From NCBI RefSeq assembly GCF_026151205.1, contig NC_087072.1, positions 3,987,375-4,051,374 of the forward strand: a stretch of DNA of 64,000 nt. The letters are read 5' to 3'. The translations under genes were made by a program, and so were the position numbers. This DNA is from Bolinopsis microptera. Lineage: Eukaryota > Ctenophora > Tentaculata > Lobata > Bolinopsidae. Below, piece by piece: positions 55,888 through 64,000 of this stretch (position 1 is the first letter of the stretch; every line of letters begins with the position of its first letter). A model generated the notes under the pieces. That model saw only the letters and a program-made list of their open reading frames with translations. It had not been told where the DNA came from and did no database searches.

Positions 55888-57474
55888 TAGTTCTACTAGT
55901 ATATGATGTTTTCAAGGGTCACTTGGCGGAAAAGTCACCGAAATTATGGCACTCAACAACATAGTTCATGAGTTAGTCCCCGCCAACATGACAAACTTGT
56001 TCCAGCCTCTAGATATTACGGTAAATCGTGTTGCCAAGGACATTGTCCGACGTTGTTATAGCTCATATTACTCAGGGGAGGTAATAAAACAGTGCTAGGA
56101 AAGCCCCACGTGATGTTAAGGTTAACCTAAAGTTGTCTAAGATAAAACCATTTCACGCCGAATGGCTTGTAAAAGTTAACACTGAAATGCAGGACCGGGG
56201 TAGTTTGATTTTAAAAGGTTTCCATAAAGCTAGAAACCACATATGCTTTAAGCATATGGACTATTCTATGCACGAAAACCCATTTGATGAAGATGATATG
56301 TGATATTAGACACTGATCATGTACACATATTTTGACATGTTTAATGCTTAACGACTGCTTTTCTTACTTACTGTATAAAAAATGGATTTAAAATCATTTG
56401 CTGAAATTAAAAAAAAGTCAAAAAATTGAAAAAAATTCGGATTTTTGATGGTTTTGAATGCCTTCGAGCGTTCATATTAATGTCCGTTCATAATTAATCA
56501 GTTTAGATAGGCCGATCCCCCCGATTACTATTGCTGGCCTTCCACTTGACACTAAATATGCTGATGATGTTGACTTCAATGATGAAGAGGAAGACAACTT
56601 GAGAGCTATTTTGCCCCAGGCAACAGCTATACTCGAGAAATGGAACCTCTTTGTCAATGAAGACAAAACGGACTTCACTCATGTTTATTTAGCTAGTACG
56701 GGTGAAGTCGACAGTGATGGAAAATTAGTGTCGGGGAATGAAGCATGGAGGAAAAGTATCACTCTAGGGTCCGTCTTGTGTAGCAAAGCTGATATTCAGC
56801 GTCGCATAAACCTGGGATATGCTGCCTTTAACAATTACAAGAAGGCCTGGAGTGATAAACTGCCCCTAAACAAACGTCTAACACTGTATAATGCTTTAGT
56901 CGTATCGGTTATTATGTACAACTCATCCTGTTGGGCCGTCCCCAAAATATTCCTTGAAAAACTAGTAGATGTTGTTCACCACAGACATCTTCGCACTATT
57001 TTGAATATAAAGTACCCAGGAGTCATCTCCAACAAAAACTTGTATAAACGCTGCAATGCTGAACCATTGTCAGATAAAGTGGCCCGTAGTCGGTGGAGAA
57101 TGTTAGGACATGTTTTGCGGGGTCCTATTGACGGACCAGCGTTTTCTTCCCTCATTTTTGCCATCAATACACTGGACTTACCAGGGAGAAGAGGAAGACC
57201 CCAAAGCAATCTATTCTCGCTGATTGTGCATGATTTATGTAAAAGAAATCTTTATTTAAATAATATCTTTGACCTGCATTATCTCCGTAATTTGAGTTAT
57301 GACAAGAGATATTGGCGGAATTTGCAATGAAGTTTTTAATTTTTAGTTTTTGTTTAAGGGAAAGATTAGACTTGGGCGTTGTTTTTTTAAACTATCCCTT
57401 GTTTAGAACTTTGATTTAATAAATCATAATTATGTCCGTTTATGTAATGTCCGTCCAAATAAGGTCCGATAAGG
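55888..57474. mobile_element. pogo-like element, right part, split by a LINE fragment
   Basis: Begins inside the transposase relic (LLVYDVFKGHLAEK, then a one-base frameshift, then VHELVPANMTNLFQPLDITV in another frame). It ends in AAGGTCCGATAAGG followed by TA (57475-57476). A LINE fragment is inserted at 56497-57424. Confidence 0.78.
56498..57330 (+). pseudogene. LINE RT fragment (YADD to C-terminus), 5'-truncated
   Basis: Open from the insertion edge to TGA at 57330. It starts just before the catalytic box (LDTKYADDVDFNDEEED) and continues through LNKRLTLYNALVV-type thumb sequence, MYNSSCWAVPKIFLEKL, RHLRTILNIKYPGVI, SRWRMLGHVLRGP and GRRGRPQSNLFSL. The insertion (56497-57424) is flanked by the 8-bp repeat CATAATTA (56489-56496 and 57425-57432). 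It is a truncated non-LTR retrotransposon of a third lineage. The in-frame TTG at 56599 has no meaning as a start. Confidence 0.85.
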
Positions 57475-58044
57475 TAAGTCTTAACGGTAACCTAGCACTA
57501 CACAAACAAATTTGCGTTTCACTACACACTACCATGTCATTGTCACGTGAGGCATAACTCTTTAAAAGGTACCATGCACCTACTGAAAGAAGCAGGGTGG
57601 TCAGGGGGGAACCGGTCACTGCGGCGGAAGTCACTGCGGCGGTGGACGGTACAGCGGAGGACGGTACAGCGGAGGACGGTACGGCGGTAGTTTTCAAAAA
57701 GGTTGGACGGTACGGCGGATCACATGACACCCACTTTACTTTGGACAGTACGGCGGTACTACTACTACTAGAAACTGTACCTAAGACAGAACTTACACAT
57801 TTAACTTGTTTCTAAGTTTTGTTCTAGATTCGCATTATAAGTTTTATTTTTTCTTTTCTCTTTATCATTTTGTATAATTCTTGTTAGTTTAGTTGTTCAT
57901 TTTTTTATTCAGGGCTTTGCAGACAATGTAAATCGAGAATATTGAGTTGTTGAAAATCAAAAAGTTAATATAACTTGACACACTCAATAGCAATAATATC
58001 TGAATCCCACAAATCATTATCAAGAAGTTACAGCAATCAATAAT

Positions 58045-58221
58045 TCACATAACACTTCTGAGCAGATCCAGGTAAGTCAAGACATCATCTTCGTAAGAGT
58101 GGTAGTTCTGCACGATGCGGTGAATCCTCCTGTCCTTGTCACTGTGAGCTTTCTTCCTCTTTGGTGGGTTCTCTCCGACCAGGTAGGCTGCGTGCTTCCC
58201 ATCTGTTGAACTCTGCTCCAT
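58045..58221 (-). CDS. Small basic ORF inside the transposon (58 aa)
   Basis: ATG at 58221 to TGA at 58045. The peptide starts MEQSSTDGKHAAYLVG, has a likely nuclear-localisation motif (PPKRKKAHSDKDRR) and ends LTYLDLLRSVM. A TATA-like box lies about 210 bp upstream on the same strand. Codons look coding-like and GC is higher than the surroundings. An in-frame stop lies upstream, so this is the full reading or a last exon. I do not recognise the family; it could be a relic of a transposon protein. Confidence 0.45.
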   Translation of the reverse strand: MEQSSTDGKHAAYLVGENPPKRKKAHSDKDRRIHRIVQNYHSYEDDVLTYLDLLRSVM

Positions 58222-58427
58222 CTGAAGTGCTGTGATGAAGTCTCTGAGCTTGCTTCTTCACCGCTTGTTCACTGGGGAGGAGGAAGCGAGCAGTCTGGGA
58301 CAGCGAGCCAGTAACGGAGCAGTAGATTCTGTGGTTCTGAGTAATCGTAGTCGCAGCCAGATCGTGGACTTGGGAGAGGGTTTCTCGGACTTCGCAGTCA
58401 GCTATGTCGGCACTGTGGTTTGATCCG

Positions 58428-58436
58428 CTTTATATA
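58428..58436 (-). promoter_or_regulatory. TATA-like box inside the transposon
   Basis: TATATAAAG on the minus strand, upstream of the ORF at 58045-58221. The link to that ORF is inferred. Confidence 0.4.
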
Positions 58437-58996
58437 CTGTTTGCCTCTATCATTATCTACGTTTCACTGAGCAACTTCTCTTCTTGGCTACGGTTGATCA
58501 GATTCCTGGATGCGATCCCTCGTGACTTGTTCTCATGCCCTTGTTATTACCCATTGCATCTCGGCGCAGTGATATGAGATCTCACCGTAACAAGCTCATC
58601 ATGCAATCGCTTAACCACCGTTGTGCAGACCGGACGCGATATGATACGAACCAGAAAGTGGAACAAGAACTGCTTTTAGTAATCACAATGTATATGTTAA
58701 ACTTTATCCAATTTAATTTTAATCAAAATTAATTTCGAAGTAACAAAGAGGAAAATAGAACTTTTTAAAGCTAATCGATTTTGTTATATTAGCAGTGCTA
58801 GGTCTATCTTATAGGTACAGTTTCTAGTAGAAGTAGTACCGCCGTACTGTCCAAAGTAAAGTGGGTGTCATGTGATCCGCCGTACCGTCCAACCTTTTTG
58901 AAAACTACCGCCGTACCGTCCTCCGCTGTACCGTCCTCCGCCGGACTGTACACCGCCGCAGTGACTTCCGCCGCTGCGTCCTATACCCGGTCAGGG

Positions 58997-60446
58997 TGTT
59001 CGATCGGTGATTCGGAATCGCCCGAATCAGCGTAAAAAATACACCAATTTAAATCAATTTCCTATCCAAAGGGCCTCACAAGAATTCTCTTAAAATTTGG
59101 GCGAGCGATTTAGTGCTAGTAGGAGCGATCGGATAGAGCCCCCTTTGCTCCCAGTCAATCCAAATGACTTCCGGGCTAGAAGTAGAACCAATACAACATA
59201 TACAGTATGTCACTACACTAGACTTGATTGTAGTGCTTGACTGATTACTAGCACTGTCACCGCTATAAGTAGTGCATCACGCTACAAATAGCTCAAATAC
59301 TATACCTTTCACCTCTACATTTTGCTAAACAAACATTTCGTATCACAGTGCTGGCAAGCACGACTGTCGCCCTTAAACAAACAATATTATACCTTCTTTG
59401 CTATTAATTATACCCCCTTTACTGTTTTCCAGGCATTAAGACGCATTATATTAAGTCATCAAAGTGACAACTTAACGATATTTTGATGAAAATAAACTTT
59501 ATCTAAAAGATATACCTAAACTAAACATTCTCTGCGATTAACAGCTCAATAACTGATCATATGTTAAATGTTTATGTTTTGTGACTAAAATACATCCGGC
59601 GTTTTTTGGAAATCGACTGCACCAAATTTTTGTTGAGGCCTAAATGAAAATGTTGATCACTAACGTAAGATTGAAATGTAATTATACAATATAAATCGAT
59701 CCTTGAAATTTCATGTGTGATGTGAAAATATCGATCGGCAGTTAAGTTATATTCTTTTTGGAAATTCGCTATCTAAAATTCCGTTTTTAGTATGTTTTGA
59801 TAGGAATTAAGTCCAGTTACAATTCTTCCTTGTTCCTATCACAGATCATTTATCTCAGAAAAAGAAGTAAGTCCGGACTTACTGGGCGGCGCTTAGCCTG
59901 TCATTCCGCCGAATCTCTATTGTTTATGAACATGATACTGATAGCCTGAGGTCCCCAGGTAATATAAGTCCGGACTTACGTCCTTCTCTCAGAAATTTTT
60001 TGGACAAAACCGAACATTATGTTTCTCAACTGGTACTTACTTCCTTGAGAATTTCATGCAACAACAATTCCATACATTAATTTATAGCTCGTGTTGTAGA
60101 GAATTTTCTAACTCAATTTCAACATGACATGGTTTTTAAATGTTAAAGCACCTGAATATGGCAATTTTGGGTTTTTTACCGAATTTCGCAAAGCAGTGCT
60201 GGCGCGTATTTTGCGCAAATTTCTTAAAATCCGCCACATAACTATTTTTTACTTCTGTCATCTTTGACATTAAATTAAAATGTTTTGAATTTATATTCAT
60301 TTATTGCTGTACTCTGTAAAATTTGAAGAGTATTTAATAATCCCTGTGGATGATTACCATGCCCTCCTTGTAATCGGTGGCGTTGAAGAATTCTGTGAAT
60401 ATCTGGGCTCTGTGTTTTAAAAGTAGTGAGCGGGATCACATTTGAA
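58997..60446. other. Non-coding with partial L modules and a dispersed repeat
   Basis: Holds the 5' part of an L module (59342-59456, starting GTATCACAGTGCTGGCAAGC), the inverted 3' part of another (about 60118-60290), and a copy of the short dispersed repeat (59879-59970). Confidence 0.6.
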
Positions 60447-60786
60447 TCAGACGTACTGGCGGCTGACACTCTCAAATATTTCCTGGCAGTTTTGGTCCAG
60501 CAGGAAGGCGTTGTAGATGATGATGTTATCTGAAGTCAAGTGACACAGCTCTGGGATCACGTCGTCTCTAACACGTTCGATAACGCTATCATCAAACCTA
60601 TATCTCACTCCCTCTTCGTGGACCTCTGAGTCCACAACATTATTCATGTCCCAACGTTGCATACCAAGCATTGAACATATGTCTAACTGTTCTCGGCTCC
60701 GTGGTTGGACTTGGTCTGTTCCGACGTCTTTGTGTGTAGTATTCTTCTACCAGCACCTCTTCTGGTCGGTCATAGTCATACGGCCC
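60447..60786 (-). CDS. Unrecognised ORF, possible exon
   Basis: Open on the minus strand from 60786, with the first ATG at 60671, to TGA at 60447. It reads YDRPEEVLVEEYYTHKD, then MLGMQRWDMNNVVDSEV, RFDDSVIERVRDDVIPELCH and FLLDQNCQEIFESVSRQYV. The composition looks protein-like and contrasts with the surrounding AT-rich DNA. A polypyrimidine-AG lies upstream near 60820. No family recognised; it may be part of a broken gene. Confidence 0.35.
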
Positions 60787-61405
60787 TTATTCTGGTATTG
60801 CAGCTTCTTCCTAACAAGAAGCTGGGGAAAATAAAACTAAATATAATATGGTAAGATAAATTTGCGATTAATTCTATCTATCTACAAAAATCAAATAACC
60901 CACTAAAGATAATGACTGGAAGTTCGGAAACATCCTGTGGCAATTTGATTAAAATGTTATGTAAAATTTTCCAATTGCTGACTCATTAACTATGTGCTCA
61001 AAGGGGGGACGTCAAGGTCACGAAGTGTAAGGATCCGCTTTTTTCCCCGCTATAATCTCCGAGAAAGCACAAAAAATAAAATCAGAAATTCAATGAGATT
61101 TTCATAGGGGAGTTAGCCCCACTTTATGTTGGGACGAATATTAATATTATATGCTTTATTTGTCATTTGTGAGCTAAATATTCCAAAAACTAAAACCCTA
61201 TTTCCATCTTTGACACGTAGTGGCCCCCACCGACTTGTGAGGCCACAATGTCTGGATAAATATTTATAAATATCCCAGAGAATCATGAGATAAGCGAGCC
61301 ATAGACTAGTAACATTTTTCTAAAGGAGTCCCCGGCAGTTAAAACCAACTTAAATAGATGAACCTTTGAACGCTGATTTCGAATCACCCCGCATGTTTAC
61401 ACAAT

Positions 61406-61500
61406 TACAGTCACTGGGCGGTGCTCAGCTTGTCATTCCGCTGCATCTCCTATCTGTTTATCAACAGAAAAGCCTGAGATCCTCAGATAACCCGCATGAC
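61406..61500. repeat. Short dispersed repeat, third copy
   Basis: Starts CACTGGGCGGTGCTCAGCTT, includes TCTGTTTATCAACAGAAAAG and ends with a GAGATCCTCAGATAA variant. Confidence 0.5.
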
Positions 61501-61749
61501 ATAGGGTTAAATGTTTCCCTCGAGAGTTATCGGCGAAGAACTATTTTGCGATCGCGTGATCCACATAAGGAAGTGGGCAAAATTTCTCTTTAGGGTTCCG
61601 GTTATGGTAAATTGATTGAACATATTTTTGAGTTAGAGATTGGATTATGGTTAAACTTAATAGTTAGGCATTTGAACTGTCCGTCAAAACCTGGCGGCTG
61701 AACATCTTGATCTAAAGTGTAGAGAACGTGTCCTGTGACATTGTGATTA

Positions 61750-62585
61750 CCTTATCGGACCTTATTTAAACGGACATTACATGAACGGACATAATTGTGA
61801 ACGGACATTAATATGAACGCTCGAAGGCATTCAAAACCATCAAAAATCTGAATTTTTTTCAATTTTTGACGTTTTTTAATTTCAGCAAATGATTTTTTAA
61901 TCCATTTTTATACAGTAAGTAAGAAAGCAGTCATTAAGCAGTAAAAATGTTAAAATATGTGTACACTATCAGTGTCTAATATCACATATCATATTCATTA
62001 AATGGATTTTCGTGCATGAAATAGTCCATGCTTAAACAAGCATCAGTGATTTCTAGCTTTGTGGAAACCTTTTTTATCAAACTACCCCGGTCCTGCATTT
62101 CAGTGTTAACTTTTACAAGCCATTCGGCGTGAAGTGGTTTGATCTTAGACAACGTTAGGTTAACCTTAACATCACGTGGAGCTTTCCTAGCACTGTTTCA
62201 TTACCTCCCCTCAGTAATATGAACTATAACAACGTCGGACAATGTCCTTGGCAACACAATTTACCGTAATATCTAGAGGCTGGAACAAGTTTGTCATGTT
62301 GGCGGGGACTAGCGCATGAACTATGTTGTCATATACTAGTAAAGTTTTCTGTGCCTCGGGCAGACCAAGGAGAACCTTTCCGTCGTTAACTTACGGCACA
62401 ATAAAGTTCTCATAGTTGTCATATTCTGGGTAAAGAGTTCGAAATGGAAAAATTTTTGAAAAAATTTCAACGGACTTTAACTTGGACGGACATTAATTGA
62501 ACGGACTTTATTTGAACTGACATTAAGATGAACGCTAGGGCCTCCAGCGTTCAAGTAATGTCCGTCCAAATAAGGTCCAATAAGG
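61750..62585 (-). mobile_element. pogo-like element, complete non-autonomous copy (836 bp)
   Basis: CCTTATCGGACCTTATTTAA at the left and the inverted CCTTATTGGACCTTATTTGG at the right, flanked by TA (61748-61749 and 62586-62587). It is inverted relative to 41373-43968. The transposase relic (LPEAQKTLLVYD, then VPANMTNLFQPLDITV) carries an internal deletion that removes the FKGHLAEK block. Confidence 0.85.
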
Positions 62586-62587
62586 TA

Positions 62588-63617
62588 GTCGTAATTTATT
62601 ACAACATACTAACAGTAACATAGCACGTAGGCAGTAGCATAGTAGCTTGGGTTATTGTCTAGAATTGGAACTTGGAAGGGTTATCATCTCCACTTTCACC
62701 ACTGAAAGTGAAGTGTTTAAAAAAACTAAGACATTTGAATTTATCTCGCTTTGGCTTAGTAAGCTGAAATATCATTCACATGACCGACACAGGAAATCAA
62801 CGTGGTTAAGCGGTCTGCGGTTATTTTGTATTTTTAATAAACAGCTATTATTGCTAGTAATTCCAACAGTCATAACCAGTTCATTTTCGTCATTTGTAGC
62901 TCTGCTATCGATGACAGCTGCAGTAGATCATAAATATTTTGTAGTAAAACGTATGACTCTGTTTTTAGATTAAAATGAGGTAATTTGTACCGTACAGAGC
63001 ACACATTATTCTTAATGATACAGTGTACTAGTTCAGAAGTCTCCAGCACTCAAGTAGTTATAATCTATCTTAAATCTTTAATACCCATTCAATTAGATCA
63101 AACTTTTCGGTCTAATATCATAATTTCTTTTTATAGCAATTTGATCATATCTATGATCATATCTTTGCTAAATTTGTTGACAGAATATTTGTTCATCAGT
63201 CCTTACTCAAGCATTCGTAAAACAGCGTTGAAATGTTTAATTTTTGTATTTTGTATTTCTAAAATCGAAACATTATTTACATATTAAATCAGCAAAACTT
63301 CTTGCTCATAAGTCATAAGTCAATAAAGAGAAGACTTTTTTCGTCTAGTTACTGTATGCTCCAAACTTGTAGACTATTTTATAGTAGAGTTATAGTTTGC
63401 TTGCAGTTTGCTTACATTTAAGCTTTGAAATTATTTAAAACTCGGTTGAAATCTTACTTAGAATGAAATTAGGCTGGTTTAAATATTTAAACTAAACCAA
63501 AATTTATAACCATATTTTACTTGAACCCAAAATATTTTAAAATCTATTAATAAACCTATAAATGATATAGCAAACAGAACAATATAATAATATCATTTGT
63601 AGGATACATTTTTGGGT
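62588..63617. other. Non-coding upstream of the last gene
   Basis: AT-rich. ORFs at 62647-62973 and 62985-63287 lack recognisable features and are probably chance. TTTGTAG at about 63595-63601 is a plausible acceptor for the coding exon that follows. Confidence 0.5.
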
Positions 63618-64000
63618 ATGATCAGCAACAAAGCACCGATGACCGCTCCCTGGGGAACACACAAATTTATGGAACCACGTACCTACGCACCCAAGTTTCA
63701 TCAACCGCAGAAACTAAGGCACATCGATCAAAACAGTACCCTGGATTTGGGCTGGGAAAATGTGAAGCCAAGAGACAAACCAAAGACAGTGGTAGATGAG
63801 ATGAAGGAAACTCTGGAGAAAATCAATGGTCTTTTAACTGATCTAGGGAGCAGGGCCAAAACCAACTCTCACATTGCTCGAAATGCGGAAATGAAGAAGA
63901 TAGACACAGAATTAAGGCCTATGAGGGACAGTACAATAAACTCCTGTCTGGAATCTTTGTGTGACGATATCTCAGTAGTCACAGATCAGCTGAAACAACT
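63618..64000 (+). CDS. First coding exon of an unidentified gene (partial, at least 127 aa)
   Basis: ATG at 63618 and open to the window end. The protein starts MISNKAPMTAPWGTHKFMEP and is polar and basic at first (KFHQPQKLRHIDQNSTLDL). A helical, probably coiled-coil segment follows (VVDEMKETLEKINGLLTDLG, then EMKKIDTELRPMRDSTINS). The G+C content is higher than the flanks. An acceptor-like TTTGTAG lies 17 bp upstream. I do not recognise the family. It continues outside the window. Confidence 0.7.
   Translation, partial: MISNKAPMTAPWGTHKFMEPRTYAPKFHQPQKLRHIDQNSTLDLGWENVKPRDKPKTVVDEMKETLEKINGLLTDLGSRAKTNSHIARNAEMKKIDTELRPMRDSTINSCLESLCDDISVVTDQLKQ

Larger units (their letters stand above)
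57607..58988. mobile_element. DNA transposon, GGGTATAGGAC/GGGAACC family (copy 2, 1382 bp)
   Basis: Flanked by the 8-bp duplication GGTCAGGG (57599-57606 and 58989-58996). One end is GGGAACCGGTCACTGCGGCG; the other, inverted, is GGGTATAGGACGCAGCGGCG. Long inner inverted arms of about 170 bp hold GGACGGTACGGCGG repeats. It carries the small minus-strand ORF at 58045-58221. Confidence 0.85.

Noticed and set aside
60447-60786. Second methyltransferase-like gene
   Set aside because: No SAM-binding motif and no alignment to the enzyme at 28697-29557 beyond chance.

Overview
This window is AT-rich nuclear DNA from a eukaryote, almost certainly an invertebrate animal. It has spliced genes with GT-AG introns, a multi-exon receptor built from LDLa, TSP1 and SRCR-like modules on a seven-helix core, and a histamine-N-methyltransferase-like enzyme. 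Transposons are very dense: LINEs, Helitrons, and hAT-, pogo-, mariner- and TTAA-type elements. A cnidarian (for example a hydrozoan) or another early-branching invertebrate would fit, but the sequence alone does not fix the species.

Layout. 1-0.85 kb: a DNA transposon with GGGTATAGGAC/GGGAACC ends. 1.5-6.9 kb: an inverted duplication carrying two divergent two-exon genes for nearly identical 85-residue secreted proteins. One intron holds a mariner-type element, and the spacer holds LINE remnants. 6.9-11.2 kb: non-coding DNA with a 20-bp minisatellite in a 160-bp higher-order pattern. 11.2-18.1 kb (minus strand): an eight-exon, about 1598-residue LDLa/TSP1/SRCR-like/7TM receptor. 18.1-27.8 kb: a tandem copy of receptor exons 1-7 with their flanking DNA. 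Its junction makes a stop codon two codons into exon 8, so the copy could encode a soluble ectodomain. 28.7-29.6 kb (minus): the methyltransferase. 30-36 kb: decayed transposons and tRNA-derived repeats. 36.6-39.2 kb: a 5'-truncated LINE with an intact ORF and 12-bp target-site duplications. 39.3-55.6 kb: nested transposons, including a modular repeat (here L-M-H) whose H part is a 330-bp hairpin, giant palindromes built from it, two nested Helitrons, a truncated LINE and a hAT-like element with a GC-rich minisatellite. 55.9-62.6 kb: pogo-like copies, a LINE fragment, and a second GGGTATAGGAC-family transposon with a small ORF. 63.6-64 kb: the first coding exon of an unidentified plus-strand gene that runs off the window.

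The best supported novel points are: (1) the duplication-born soluble receptor ectodomain, whose coding differences from the parent cluster in the two LDLa exons; (2) the hairpin repeats whose arms stay complementary within each copy while differing between copies; and (3) three different TA-target transposons sharing the terminus CCTTA. All splice sites and element ends were read by eye. No alignment or database search was run.
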